A stretch of DNA of 64,000 nucleotides from the NCBI GenBank assembly GCA_051660685.1, contig JBOFQB010000091.1, positions 1 to 64,000 of the forward strand, given 5' to 3'. This document shows positions 8,691 through 17,639 of this stretch, piece by piece (position 1 is the stretch's first letter; each line of letters starts with the position of its first letter). Source of the stretch: JAVBSX01 sp051660685. GTDB taxonomy: Bacteria; Planctomycetota; Planctomycetia; Pirellulales; Thermoguttaceae. The notes under the pieces are model-generated. The model worked only from the letters and a program-made list of their open reading frames with translations, was not told the DNA's origin and ran no database searches. The position numbers and the translations under genes were made by a program.

Positions 8691-9782
8691 TCAAGGTTTT
8701 CGGACCTTGTGCTGTCTTTTTTTACTGTTTGCAATCGGAGTCCCCGCAAAATGAGTCTGGAATTCACCCTCTGTCATTGAAACAATCTGTTCCTGAACGA
8801 CAAAACCAGATTCAACCGTTTGTGCGGTTTGTCGGTTCCAGGGACAAACGTCCAGACAGGTTTCGCAACCGAAAAAACGATCTGCAAGGACGGACTGAAC
8901 GGTTTCGGGCATTTCACCATGATGTTCGATTGTCCAGTAATTCAGACATTGACCGGCATTGAGTTCAAAAGGGCGGATGAGTGCTTGATTGGGACAATGC
9001 GAGATGCACAAGTTGCAATCCAGACAAGGGTTAAACGTCTCCAATTCCGGCCCGGGAATCGTGTACTCCAACTCTTCTGTTGTCAAGAAAGCAGCGAGAA
9101 ACAGCCGACTTCCCCATTTCGGATGAATGAGCATGGTATTCTTTCCAATCACCCCTAATCCGGCGTTGACTGCAAATTGACGTTCGAGAAGTGGAGCCGT
9201 ATCAACGACCCCTCGAAATGGACTCTTGGGCGCAACTTGATGGTGTAAATCCCCCAATTGGTGAAGTCGTTTTCTGATCCAATCATGGTAATCGGCTCCA
9301 CATGCATACGACGCAACCTTGAGAAGCGTCTTGTTGGTCCTATTGATCTGATCCAATTGGTTATTTAACCGCACATCTCTGTCAAACCGATTGTCTTCAT
9401 CTAACTGATTGTCCTTGTCTGACCGGTTTTTTTTGACATTTGCCCCATTATCATCTTGACTGAAATCAGATTCATGTTTTGAACCTGATCCCGACTTGAC
9501 CTGAAAAAGTTGTTGCAATGTTGGGTCCGATTGGAGAACGGTTGCAAAGGGGACCCCCAACATGAGCAAACTTTTGACTCCGGGCAGAAGGAGTTCGGGG
9601 TTGGACCGGATTGAAAGATTTCTTGCGAGATACGACATGCCCGCATGATGTCCTTGTTCAATCCAGTTTTCAAACCGTTCAAACGATTCGGGTTGACAAC
9701 ACGGCGTTGCTCCAACCAGTTCAAACCCGAGTTTCAACGCCGCTTCTGACAATACCCTTGTGATGTTTTCTACGCTCCTCAT
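8691..9782 (-). CDS. queG: Epoxyqueuosine reductase QueG with an internal low-complexity insertion
   Basis: 363 residues. It performs the last step of queuosine synthesis on tRNA with cobalamin and two [4Fe-4S] clusters. Cluster cysteines: C253, C256, C259, C263 (CLDCNLCISHCP) and C306, C309, C313 (CETCLDVCPW), with C279 probably completing the set. The conserved DTAPLLER carries the presumed proton donor Asp194. Residues ~94-152 are an Asp/Asn/Arg-rich segment with repeating D-N-x-x-D-x-D units (SDKDNQLDEDNRFDRDVRLN), absent from standard QueG and probably a surface loop. It ends soon after AGTPIANSKKRQ, without the extra C-terminal repeats seen in long forms. The 200 bases between it and pgk show no gene. 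Confidence 0.93.
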   Translation of the reverse strand: MRSVENITRVLSEAALKLGFELVGATPCCQPESFERFENWIEQGHHAGMSYLARNLSIRSNPELLLPGVKSLLMLGVPFATVLQSDPTLQQLFQVKSGSGSKHESDFSQDDNGANVKKNRSDKDNQLDEDNRFDRDVRLNNQLDQINRTNKTLLKVASYACGADYHDWIRKRLHQLGDLHHQVAPKSPFRGVVDTAPLLERQFAVNAGLGVIGKNTMLIHPKWGSRLFLAAFLTTEELEYTIPGPELETFNPCLDCNLCISHCPNQALIRPFELNAGQCLNYWTIEHHGEMPETVQSVLADRFFGCETCLDVCPWNRQTAQTVESGFVVQEQIVSMTEGEFQTHFAGTPIANSKKRQHKVRKP

Positions 9783-10080
9783 TCGTTTCTCTTGTCATTT
9801 ATCATCATTTGTTCTCGTTGGTCATCATTCACTTCGATCTTGCCTATTTTACATATTTTGAATGTGGAAACGACCGGTCAGTATATCACAAGTCCAATGT
9901 TTTTGTCTGCGTTTGCGAGTTCAAAACGAATTTTGATTCCTCTTGCTTCATTCGGCTCAAGAAACAAGAGATGTCACCTAGATGCCGGTCTTGAAATCCA
10001 ATCCGCCCAACTGTATACTCGGGGCGTTCTGTGTGTGTTTTATCTTTTTTGACTCTCTCCAACCTTTCTTCCTGTCTCCT
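9783..10080. other. Divergent intergenic region queG/rhaB
   Basis: About 300 bases between two divergent genes, so both promoters should lie here. Open frames through it have no gene-like composition. I see no clear sigma-70 boxes or operator. Confidence 0.5.
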
Positions 10081-11589
10081 ATGATGCAGAAAACATATCT
10101 CGCCGTTGACATGGGTGCTTCAAGCGGGCGTCACATTCTCGGTCATTTTGACGGTTCCAAAATCACTCTCGAAGAGGTGTACCGTTTTGAAAACGGACCT
10201 GTTGATCTGGGAGGAAGTCTTTACTGGAACCTGCCCGGATTGTGGTCACATGTCCAAAATGGTCTCAGAGCCGCAAAATCCCGCGCAACCGCCCCCATTG
10301 TCAGTGTCGGTGTCGACACTTGGGGCGTCGATTACGCCTTGCTCGGTCGCGGAAATGTCCTGCTTGGTAATCCTTACGCCTATAGAGATGCCCGAACAGA
10401 TGGAATCATGGAAAAAGCGTTTGAGATCGTTTCACGGAATGACATTTTCCGACAAAGCGGGTTACAATTCATGCAGTTCAACACCCTGTTTCAGTTCCTC
10501 GCAATGAAAGGGAGCAATTCCCCGCTTTTAGATGTCGCCGAATCGTTTTTGATGATTCCCGACCTCTTTCATTGGTTGCTTTCTGGTGTCAAAAGTAATG
10601 AGTTCACCAATGCAACAACGACGCAATTTTATGATCCGATTGCGAGAGATTGGGCGAAACCGTTGTTGGAATCGTTTGGATTACCAACAGATTTGTTTGG
10701 GGCGATTTCAGCACCCGGGACTGTTTTGGGTCCACTTCGTAAGAGCGTTGAGCAGGAAACCGGCTTAAACGGACTCAAGGTCGTTCTGCCCGGTTCACAT
10801 GATACGGCAAGTGCGGTCATGTCCGTTCCAACAAACAGTCCGATTGGAAAAACCGATTGGTGCTATATCAGTCTGGGAACCTGGGCTTTGTTGGGGATCG
10901 AATCACCTCAACCCGTTGTCAACTCAACAGTTTCGGGTTTGAACTTCACCAATGAAGGGGGTGTTGGGGGGACGACGCGAATACTCAAGAACATTTGCGG
11001 TCTTTGGTTGATTCAAGAATGTCGTCGAACTTGGGTTCAACAGGGCCGAAAAAACACGTCCGGGAATCCCTGGGATTGGGAAGATTTGAACCGACTTTCG
11101 GCTGTTGCCCGACCTCTTGTTTCGTTCATCAACCCGGACGCCCGGGAATTTCTCAGCCCAAGTGACATGCCGGAAGAAATCCGACAATTCTGCAAAAAAA
11201 CCGGTCAAACCGTTCCCGAAAATGAAGGAGCCGTTTTGCGCTGTGCTCTTGACAGTATCGCAATGAAATTCCGTCATGTTCTGGAAATGTGTGAAAAAAT
11301 CAGCGGAACACGAATTGAAACCGTTCATATCGTTGGAGGAGGAACCAAGAACGTACAATTATGTCAAGCAGCAGCGGACGCAACCGGACGTCGGGTTCTG
11401 ACAGGTCCGATTGAGGCGACTGCAATTGGCAATTTGATGATGCAAGCGGTTGCAGCTGGAGATGTCAAAGACATTCAAGAAGCCCGGGAAGTGATCCGGC
11501 AGAGTTTCGACGTTGCTGAGTTTGTCCCCGGTTTGGAACAGGCAAAAGCGTTTGATGAGGCTTATGAACGATTTTTAGCAATTGTGTAA
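10081..11589 (+). CDS. rhaB: Rhamnulokinase (FGGY carbohydrate kinase)
   Basis: 502 residues from the ATG at 10081; the open frame extends 33 codons upstream but without kinase character. It phosphorylates L-rhamnulose, the second step of L-rhamnose use. The N-terminal phosphate loop VDMGASSGRHILG is typical of rhamnulokinases. Further marks: VGVDTWGVDYALL with the catalytic Asp, YAYRDARTDG, LPGSHDTASAV, and the C-terminal HIVGGGTKNVQLCQAAADA. No rhaA, rhaD or transporter lies next to it. Its TAA stop (11587-11589) is also the first three bases of a mobile-element copy, so the present 3' end was set by that insertion. Confidence 0.92.
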   Translation: MMQKTYLAVDMGASSGRHILGHFDGSKITLEEVYRFENGPVDLGGSLYWNLPGLWSHVQNGLRAAKSRATAPIVSVGVDTWGVDYALLGRGNVLLGNPYAYRDARTDGIMEKAFEIVSRNDIFRQSGLQFMQFNTLFQFLAMKGSNSPLLDVAESFLMIPDLFHWLLSGVKSNEFTNATTTQFYDPIARDWAKPLLESFGLPTDLFGAISAPGTVLGPLRKSVEQETGLNGLKVVLPGSHDTASAVMSVPTNSPIGKTDWCYISLGTWALLGIESPQPVVNSTVSGLNFTNEGGVGGTTRILKNICGLWLIQECRRTWVQQGRKNTSGNPWDWEDLNRLSAVARPLVSFINPDAREFLSPSDMPEEIRQFCKKTGQTVPENEGAVLRCALDSIAMKFRHVLEMCEKISGTRIETVHIVGGGTKNVQLCQAAADATGRRVLTGPIEATAIGNLMMQAVAAGDVKDIQEAREVIRQSFDVAEFVPGLEQAKAFDEAYERFLAIV

Positions 11590-11889
11590 CCGTTCACGGG
11601 AAATTCACTTTGAGTCCTATTCTCAGCACCAAAGGTGCGGCACAAAATAGACAGCGGTTTTAACCGCTGGTGTCAAAATGTCAAAAAATATTCGCCCTGT
11701 CAGGGCGAAACAACGGATTGTGTTGCCCCTTCAGGGCAGATTGTCGCGGGGTGATACCAACCCAGGGTTGCGGCGAGTACGCCTTACCCTGGGCTATTTT
11801 GTCGCGCCCCGTTGGGGCGAAGATTTCATTTTCCTCCCTAAATATAAGGCATTTCAATGATGTTTTGTAAAAATATCCGTGAACGGTTA
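11587..11889. mobile_element. MITE-like element A, 303 bp, with terminal inverted repeats
   Basis: It begins TAACCGTTCACGG and ends CCGTGAACGGTTA, a perfect 13-bp inverted repeat that can be read as ACCGTTCACGG flanked by TA. The interior is a string of small palindromes (for example CGCCCTGTCAGGGCG, CCCAGGGT...ACCCTGGG, CACCAAAGGTG). The copy at 58444-58745 is the same element in the opposite direction. Open frames inside have no protein character. Non-autonomous; no transposase seen. Confidence 0.85.
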
Positions 11890-11900
11890 TGAAATTGTTA

Positions 11901-11940
11901 ATTGTTTCTATTCCCTATCCCCCATTCCCTATCCCCTATC
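11901..11940. repeat. C-rich heptamer-type array (ATTCCCT/ATCCCCT)
   Basis: Degenerate units of TATTCCC/TATCCCC directly before the start codon of the universal stress protein. The minus strand is G-rich, with runs of three to five G. Related arrays lie at 39908, 46733 and 49379. Its position leaves no normal ribosome-binding site for the following gene. Confidence 0.75.
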
Positions 11941-12399
11941 ATGTCTTGGATCACCAATCGCCTTGTCGTTGTCCCGATTGATTTGTCGGACTTTTCAATG
12001 CAAGCCTTTCAAGCCGCTTACGAATTGGTCGAGAACCCGAACCAATTAAGGGTTGTTCATGTTTTACCCCTGATTGAACCGCTTGAATCGGTCGAACCCG
12101 AATTGAGTTGGTCAACAAGTACGCCAATCAACGACGGTGATCGCGTTCGGTTGACCGAAAAGGTTTTGAGCGAGTTGTTGACGGAAAAAGGTTATAAGGA
12201 CATTGCGATTGAGATTCGGTTGGGCGACCCGGGGAGCGAAATCACGCTGTATGCGGAAGACATTCAAGCGGGCTTGATTGTCGTTCATTCACATGGTCGA
12301 GGTGCGATCCAACGAATGTTACTTGGTTCGACAACAGATCGGGTTATGCACCTTGCTCATTGTCCCGTTCTTGTCCTCAAAGATCGTCCTCAATCGTGA
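11941..12399 (+). CDS. Universal stress protein family (UspA-like)
   Basis: 152 residues, single UspA domain. It has the N-terminal strand LVVVPIDLSDFSMQA and the C-terminal ATP-binding signature VHSHGRGAIQRMLLGSTTDR followed by HCPVLVLK. Such proteins bind ATP and help in stress survival; the precise role is unknown. The start is the ATG at 11941 after a C-rich heptamer array. Not in an operon. Confidence 0.9.
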   Translation: MSWITNRLVVVPIDLSDFSMQAFQAAYELVENPNQLRVVHVLPLIEPLESVEPELSWSTSTPINDGDRVRLTEKVLSELLTEKGYKDIAIEIRLGDPGSEITLYAEDIQAGLIVVHSHGRGAIQRMLLGSTTDRVMHLAHCPVLVLKDRPQS

Positions 12400-12765
12400 A
12401 CACGACCTCTCACAAGGGGTCAGAATCGTGCTAATCTGACCGTTTGGAGCACTTTCTTGAGAAAATTTTTATTTTTTTTGAAATTTTTTTGGGGCGTTCA
12501 ACGTCTATCTCTTCTGTCTCATTTTGCTGCACTTTGTATGATTTTAATACAGCAAAATCATACACTATATTTTTGAAACAAAAAAAGACAAAAAAAAAAA
12601 AAAATAGAAATTTATTCTTTGTAAGTCACTTTGATTTAACAAGTTGCATCAAATGTTGCACTCAGAAAATCATTTTTCTCACAATTTAGGCATAACTTTT
12701 GCAACTGATATTGTCGTGAAGAGTTGTTTTAACACCCAGGTGAGGACAACAGATGCCCAAAAGGG
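12400..12765. other. AT-rich intergenic region with two mutually exclusive hairpins
   Basis: GTATGATTTT (12537-12546) pairs perfectly with AAAATCATAC (12555-12564) over a loop of eight. ATTTTGCTG (12522-12530) pairs perfectly with CAGCAAAAT (12551-12559), and the two stems share AAAAT. The first hairpin is followed by TATATTTTTG and could end the stress-protein transcript. A poly-A run follows near 12590. No convincing gene; a Lys-rich frame here is only A-tract translation. Confidence 0.55.
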
Positions 12766-12794
12766 TTGACACGGCGTGAAAAGCAGGGTAGATT
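12766..12794 (+). promoter_or_regulatory. Sigma-70 type promoter of the PEP-CTERM gene
   Basis: TTGACA at 12766-12771, a 17-base spacer and TAGATT at 12789-12794. It lies about 60 bases before the start codon of the next gene, which also has a clear GAAAGGAG ribosome-binding site at about 12841-12848. Confidence 0.75.
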
Positions 12795-12856
12795 CCGTTC
12801 CTTGCTTCATATAAAAGGGGGTGTTCGAAATCGAAATTTACTGAAAGGAGTTTCGT

Positions 12857-13750
12857 ATGAAAAAGTTACTGTTGCTGGGGGTTATGGTCTCGTTGACCTT
12901 GGCGGTCGGCACGAGCGCGTTTGGGATTGGTATGGGCAATACATCGAGCTTGCCCGGTCTGCCTGATGCTTTTGTCTCAAGTTCCTATGATTGGGAAGAT
13001 GATGTCTACTACTATAATACGGTTGAAACAACCAACTATGATTATGGTAATGCAATGAGGTTTCTGTTTAGTCGGGACGGGAGTAACATCAAAGCTGAAG
13101 TTTTTCTGAACGGGGCTTTGTTGACGACGACCTCTTTGACGAATGCGGCTTCGACCAGTACATCCACGTCCAACAAAAATGACAATTTTAACCTTGTCAT
13201 CAATGATCTTGGTCAAGCGGTTGTACAAATTCGGAACAATACGGGTGATAAGAACATTGGAAACAAAGATTTTACTGTTTTCGATGGTTTCTGGGACACC
13301 CTTTTTGCCGGACAGGAAGGTTTTATTGGTGCAATCGGTACAAATGGAAAAGGAGCGACCGGCGGTTTGGGTGCATTGGGTCTGCAAGCAGGCGGTTGGA
13401 CTCTGATCGGAGGGGCGGAGTACACGAATTATGGTAATCTGGAGGGGGGAGCTTGGACAGCAGGTGGTGCTCGTGATTTCAAAGCGACAGGCGACGTTCA
13501 AACCACCTCAACGTTGATTAGAGGGATTGACAAAGGAACCTATGTTAATTTGGGTGGTTCCATGCGTCGGGGAAGTGCGTTTAATCTTTCAACTTGGTCC
13601 TATTTTGACATGTCGTTCTATGGTTTTGTTGCCAACAAAACGTCTGAAACGACGATTACAGGCAATGTTGCTCCTGAACCGGCGACGCTGATGTTGTTGG
13701 GATTGGCTGCATGTGGTTTGCCGCTTGCACGCCGTTTTCGCAGAAAGTAG
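12857..13750 (+). CDS. PEP-CTERM sorting-domain secreted protein
   Basis: 297 residues. Signal peptide MKKLLLLGVMVSLTLAVGTS, cleaved near SAFG. The body is rich in Gly, Asn, Thr and Tyr with repeated beta-strand patterns, as in extracellular matrix or surface proteins, and I cannot name its fold. The C-terminus is a classic tail: NVAPEPATLMLLGLAACGLP then ARRFRRK. It forms its own transcription unit with a strong promoter (12766), a good ribosome-binding site and a perfect terminator (13809), which suggests abundant expression. Its tail nearly matches that of the protein at 3337-4098. Confidence 0.9.
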   Translation: MKKLLLLGVMVSLTLAVGTSAFGIGMGNTSSLPGLPDAFVSSSYDWEDDVYYYNTVETTNYDYGNAMRFLFSRDGSNIKAEVFLNGALLTTTSLTNAASTSTSTSNKNDNFNLVINDLGQAVVQIRNNTGDKNIGNKDFTVFDGFWDTLFAGQEGFIGAIGTNGKGATGGLGALGLQAGGWTLIGGAEYTNYGNLEGGAWTAGGARDFKATGDVQTTSTLIRGIDKGTYVNLGGSMRRGSAFNLSTWSYFDMSFYGFVANKTSETTITGNVAPEPATLMLLGLAACGLPLARRFRRK

Positions 13751-13808
13751 TCTGAAGTGGTCCGTGATTCTGGCACTTTTGAGTGTGGAATGAACATGAA
13801 CATGATCG

Positions 13809-13840
13809 CGGTGAACCGAAAGGTTCACCGTTTTTTTTTT
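13809..13840 (+). terminator. Rho-independent terminator
   Basis: Perfect 9-bp stem CGGTGAACC / GGTTCACCG with a GAAA tetraloop, followed by ten T. It ends the PEP-CTERM transcript. Confidence 0.95.
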
Positions 13841-13952
13841 GTGGATTTGCAAAAGGGTTGATAAAAGGTGAGGATACAAAAAAGGGGAACATTCACAGAC
13901 GTGAGCTTGACCGGGGGGGGAGCGGGGAATACAATTCCGGGGTGTTATGGAC

Positions 13953-14026
13953 CGTTTAGCCGCGATACAACGTATCGCGTGTAGAAAAATTTCAAAACGC
14001 GCGGAACGGTGTTCCGCGACAAAACG
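13953..14026. repeat. Two-armed palindromic repeat, copy 3
   Basis: GTTTAGCCGCGATACAACG opens the GATAC arm; the second arm is GCGGAACGGTGTTCCGC. The closing end is altered (GACAAAAC instead of GGCTAAAC). It sits between a terminator and the next gene. Confidence 0.85.
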
Positions 14027-14057
14027 GTAAATTTTGAATGTTCTAAAAAGTGTGAAA

Positions 14058-15266
14058 ATGAATAGAATGATGTGGTTTTTTCGTCTTTTTTTGGTCTTTT
14101 TTGTTTTTACCAACACTATGTCAGCTCAAGAAGAATCGAGCGGTTGTCAACCGGAACAGAGAACGCAATGTCCCTTTTATGTTGGGACATACACACAAGC
14201 TCCGTTTCAGGGTCAAGGGATATATCGGGCGGAATTGGATTTGAAGACGGGAGAACTTTCACAAGCGGAATTGGTTGTCGAATGTGACCGACCGGCGTTT
14301 GTGATTCGACATCCGAGGGGACCGTTTTTGTATTCAATTGGCGAAACATGGGAACATCATGGACCTGTTCATTCGTTTGCGATCCAACCGGGAACGAATC
14401 AGCTTCGATTGTTGAATACGCGACAGATTAACGGAGTTCTTGGACCGACTCATCTCTGTCTTGCCGGAAATTCAACGGTTTCAGGGGATTCGGATGTCTT
14501 GGTCGTTGCCTGTTATGGAAGTGGAACGACTGTTTCCTTGCCGATTGAGAAGGATGGTACAATTGGCGAGGTTGTGAGTTTCATGCAGCATCAAGGGTCG
14601 GGACCGAAGAAGGATCGGCAGGAAGGACCCCATGCACATGGAGTTTACGTTGACGCTCAACAAAGGGTTTACGTTCCTGATTTGGGGATTGATCAGGTTG
14701 TGCTTTACGATTTGGATTTGAAAACAGGGACGTTGACCCCGGGGTCGCAACGGGCGATTGAAATGGTTCCCGGGTCAGGTCCGCGACATTTGGCGTTTGG
14801 AACGGATCAGGGGACATCAAGTGTCCCGACGATTTACGTTGTCAACGAACTCAATTCAACCGTCAGTGTTGTTCGCCCCAATCAAGACGGAGTTCTCGGA
14901 ATTGTCCAGAATGTTTCAACTTTACCTCAAGAGGTTTTGGACGCGGAGAAGAAGTTGGACAATTGGACAGCGGAGATTGCGGTTCATCCGAACGGTCGGT
15001 TTGTTTATGCGTCGAATCGGGGACATGACAGTATTGCGGTTTTTTCGGTTGACGCAGAGTCGGGGCAGTTGAAGTTGGTTCAGACGGAATCGACACAAGG
15101 TCGGACGCCGCGCAATTTTTCGATGACGCCGGACGGACGTTTTTTATTGGCTGCAAATCAGGACAGCAACACGGTTGTCTCGTTTTGGGTTGACCCCGAG
15201 TCGGGCCGCTTGACCCCAACCGGCTCGTCCGTTGAAGTCGGCAGTCCCGTTTGCGTTGTTTTTTGA
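14058..15266 (+). CDS. Secreted lactonase-family seven-bladed beta-propeller (6-phosphogluconolactonase-like)
   Basis: 402 residues from ATG 14058; a TTG at 14034 is an alternative in-frame start. A hydrophobic signal peptide (MMWFFRLFLVFFVFTNTMSA) sends it out of the cytoplasm. The mature part is PF10282-like: YVGTYTQAPFQGQGIYRAEL, DRPAFVIRHP, HAHGVYVDAQQRVYVPDLG, GPRHLAFG, VHPNGRFVYASNRGHDSIAV, SMTPDGRFLLAANQDSNTV. The cytoplasmic relatives hydrolyse 6-phosphogluconolactone, but the export signal makes another lactone or a non-enzymatic role more likely. Stand-alone gene flanked by palindromic repeats on both sides. Confidence 0.85.
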   Translation: MNRMMWFFRLFLVFFVFTNTMSAQEESSGCQPEQRTQCPFYVGTYTQAPFQGQGIYRAELDLKTGELSQAELVVECDRPAFVIRHPRGPFLYSIGETWEHHGPVHSFAIQPGTNQLRLLNTRQINGVLGPTHLCLAGNSTVSGDSDVLVVACYGSGTTVSLPIEKDGTIGEVVSFMQHQGSGPKKDRQEGPHAHGVYVDAQQRVYVPDLGIDQVVLYDLDLKTGTLTPGSQRAIEMVPGSGPRHLAFGTDQGTSSVPTIYVVNELNSTVSVVRPNQDGVLGIVQNVSTLPQEVLDAEKKLDNWTAEIAVHPNGRFVYASNRGHDSIAVFSVDAESGQLKLVQTESTQGRTPRNFSMTPDGRFLLAANQDSNTVVSFWVDPESGRLTPTGSSVEVGSPVCVVF

Positions 15267-15280
15267 GGAACCTCATTGTC

Positions 15281-15354
15281 GTTTAGCGGCAGAACAACGT
15301 TCTGCGCGTATTTTAACGGTTCAGAACGCGCGATACGTTGTATCGCGGCTAAAC
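15281..15354. repeat. Two-armed palindromic repeat, copy 4
   Basis: It starts 15 bases after the lactonase stop codon. The first arm is AGAACAACGTTCT, changed on both sides relative to GGAAC...GTTCC so that pairing is preserved. The second arm is GATACGTTGTATC. Ends GTTTAGC/GGCTAAAC. Confidence 0.9.
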
Positions 15355-15400
15355 ATTTGTGCCGATTCCGTCTTCTCTCTTCTACCTTCTCTCTTTCCCC

Positions 15401-15688
15401 ATGTTTATTTTTCAACCGGGTTATTTGCAATTAGCGATCCTCTTGGGAGGAGTTCTGCTTGCCGTTTTTGGGTTGACCCATTTGGCGTTAAAACGACGAG
15501 GAGAGATTTTGGAGGACTATTTGACGCCGGAAGAGCCGGACCCAAAATTGGAAGAGGATTTTTTCCGTCGGCGAGTCGTTCGCTTAGCGGAACAGGCTGT
15601 TCGTAAGGAACAGGAAGATCAGGAAACGGAGGAAGATTGGGGTAAAGCAGAATGGGGGGATTCGGACGAAGAGGCGTCCACTTCTTGA
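15401..15688 (+). CDS. Small membrane-anchored acidic protein of unknown function
   Basis: 95 residues from the ATG at 15401. One transmembrane helix (~residues 8-27, LQLAILLGGVLLAVFGLTHL) is followed by KRRG and then a long charged tail rich in Glu and Asp that should lie in the cytoplasm and may form a helix (FFRRRVVRLAEQAVRKEQ). I do not recognise a family. Regular codon use and a hydrophobic-then-charged layout argue that it is real. No ribosome-binding site is obvious in the CT-rich stretch before it. Confidence 0.6.
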   Translation: MFIFQPGYLQLAILLGGVLLAVFGLTHLALKRRGEILEDYLTPEEPDPKLEEDFFRRRVVRLAEQAVRKEQEDQETEEDWGKAEWGDSDEEASTS

Positions 15689-16048
15689 ACGGGTTGGGTT
15701 GATTGAATGACCGCTCTCTTACCTCGCTTTTCTTTGTCCCGAATTGCGTGATTGATAAAACCTGATTGCGTTCTCCCCAGTCCCGGGATTGTTTCCCCTG
15801 TTTTTTTCGATAAAATGCCTGTTGTCTCTGTTTGGACTCTTTTAGGAGGAGGAGAGAGGAGAAAAGAACAGATCAGCGAATCATGTTGGAACAAAGATTT
15901 GAACAGGATTGGAAGAAGGTTCAGGAAGACAATACAGGGAAGAAAATACAGAGAACAAGGTTGACTCAGGGAACACCGAGTTTTTTCATCTGCCTAGTTA
16001 TAAATACGGGCATCTAATAAAGACGGATAATAAACAGTAAGACGCAAA
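15689..16048. other. Intergenic region before cimA
   Basis: About 360 bases. It holds a purine-rich stretch (GGAGGAGAGAGGAG near 15845) and AT-rich sequence close to the cimA start (TTATAAATA near 16000). I see no gene and no promoter with both boxes at normal spacing. A leader or attenuator for a branched-chain amino acid gene would be plausible, but I cannot see a Leu/Ile-rich leader peptide. Confidence 0.4.
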
Positions 16049-17626
16049 ATGCGACGTTTACAGATATACGACACGACACTGCGAGATGGTTCTCAAGCAG
16101 AAGGGATTGATTTCTCTCTGCATGATAAAATTTTGTTGACCCGACGACTTGATTCGCTTGGTTTTGATTTCGTTGAGGGGGGGTATCCTGCATCCAACGA
16201 CAAAGACGCTCAGTTTTTTCAGAAGATTCAGTCGGACAATTTGCAAACGACTCAGGTTGCGGCATTTGGAATGACTCGACGTAAGGGGGTGAAACCTGAA
16301 AAGGATGAGGGTCTTTGCGCTCTTCTGAACGCTAAGACTCCCGTTATTACCCTTGTTGGAAAATCGTCCGCCTTTCAGGTCGAAGAGGTCATTAAAACAA
16401 CCCGAAATGAAAACCTTGAGATGATTGCCGACTCAATCGGTTATCTTTGCTCACAAAAACGTCAGGTTTTTTTTGATGCCGAACACTTTTTTGACGGTTG
16501 GAAAGAGGACCCGAAGTATTCGATTGACGCTTTACAGGTTGCAGTGAATGCAGGAGCCGACGTTTTGGTGCTTTGTGACACGAACGGGGGATGTATGCCC
16601 GAAGAGATAACGGCTGCTGTTTCCGACGTTCTCCGTCGTCTCGATCATCCGATTGGGATTCACGTTCATAACGATTGCGGTTTGGCGGTTGCAAACAGTT
16701 TGGCTGCAATTGATGCAGGTGCAACACAGGTTCAAGGGACGATCAACGGGTTTGGCGAACGTTGTGGAAATGCTGATTTGATTCAGGTAATCGCCAATCT
16801 GTTGCTGAAAAAGAAAGGGCAATACGAATTGCTCAAGGAAGGAGCACTTGCCAAATTAACAGAATTGTCCCGTTATGTTTATGAAATGTTGAACATGCAC
16901 GTTCCGTCCCGACTCCCCTATGTCGGAAAAAGTGCGTTTGCTCACAAAGGAGGAATGCATGTGAGCGGAATCAATCGAAATACGTCCGCTTATGAACATA
17001 TTACGCCGGAATTGGTTGGAAATGAACGTCGCGTCTTGATCTCCGAACTGTCCGGTCGGTCCAACATTGTTGCAAAAGCGACAAAGTACAACATTCAGAA
17101 TGATGAAAAGTTGATGCAGCGAATTTTGGCCGAAATTGTCGCCAAAGAATCAAGCGGTTATCAATTTGAAGCAGCAGAAGGTTCCTTCGATCTGCTCGTT
17201 CGCAAGTGTTCGGGGACCTTTCAGCCCCATTTTGAACGATTAAATTATCACGTCAATGTTAGTGCAGATACCAATAATGCCCTGATTACAGAAGGAACCG
17301 TCAAATTAGAGGTAAAATTGCAAGCGGGTTCTTTCATTAAGCATGAAGTTGCAGAAGGAGACGGGCCGGTTGACGCTTTGAATACGGCACTTCGTAAAGC
17401 ACTGATTCCGCATTTCCCGAAATTGGCCGATTTGAAACTGGTTGACTTCAAAGTGCGCGTCATTAACACAGAAGCAGCAACAGCAGCGCGGGTTCGGGTT
17501 GTGATTGAGAGCAGCGACGGAACAGATGTTTGGGGGACAGTTGGGGTCAATGAAAATGTGATTGAAGCGAGTTGGGAAGCATTGCTTGACAGTTTTGAGT
17601 ATAAATTGTGCAAAGATGAACAATAA
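16049..17626 (+). CDS. cimA: (R)-citramalate synthase
   Basis: 525 residues. It condenses acetyl-CoA with pyruvate to citramalate, the threonine-independent entry to isoleucine. The HMGL-like barrel starts with YDTTLRDGSQAEG and has FVEGGYPASN and the metal-binding HVHNDCGLAVANS, then GTINGFGERCGNADL. A LeuA-type regulatory C-terminal domain follows (about 380-520), which in this family gives feedback control by isoleucine. The SQAEG (not TQGEG) signature and the length match CimA rather than 2-isopropylmalate synthase. A CoA ligase gene follows after 13 bases. Confidence 0.95.
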   Translation: MRRLQIYDTTLRDGSQAEGIDFSLHDKILLTRRLDSLGFDFVEGGYPASNDKDAQFFQKIQSDNLQTTQVAAFGMTRRKGVKPEKDEGLCALLNAKTPVITLVGKSSAFQVEEVIKTTRNENLEMIADSIGYLCSQKRQVFFDAEHFFDGWKEDPKYSIDALQVAVNAGADVLVLCDTNGGCMPEEITAAVSDVLRRLDHPIGIHVHNDCGLAVANSLAAIDAGATQVQGTINGFGERCGNADLIQVIANLLLKKKGQYELLKEGALAKLTELSRYVYEMLNMHVPSRLPYVGKSAFAHKGGMHVSGINRNTSAYEHITPELVGNERRVLISELSGRSNIVAKATKYNIQNDEKLMQRILAEIVAKESSGYQFEAAEGSFDLLVRKCSGTFQPHFERLNYHVNVSADTNNALITEGTVKLEVKLQAGSFIKHEVAEGDGPVDALNTALRKALIPHFPKLADLKLVDFKVRVINTEAATAARVRVVIESSDGTDVWGTVGVNENVIEASWEALLDSFEYKLCKDEQ

Positions 17627-17639
17627 GGAAGGTTTAACG

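Noticed and set aside
9792..10052. Possible 86-codon gene between queG and rhaB
   Set aside because: No ribosome-binding site, no recognisable family, and composition unlike nearby genes; it overlaps the space needed for two divergent promoters.
11670..11870. Two overlapping 60-66 codon frames
   Set aside because: They lie wholly inside MITE copy A and reappear reversed in copy C; translated repeats, not genes.
12444..12689. Lys/Phe-rich 81-codon frame
   Set aside because: It comes from poly-A and poly-T runs and has no start context.
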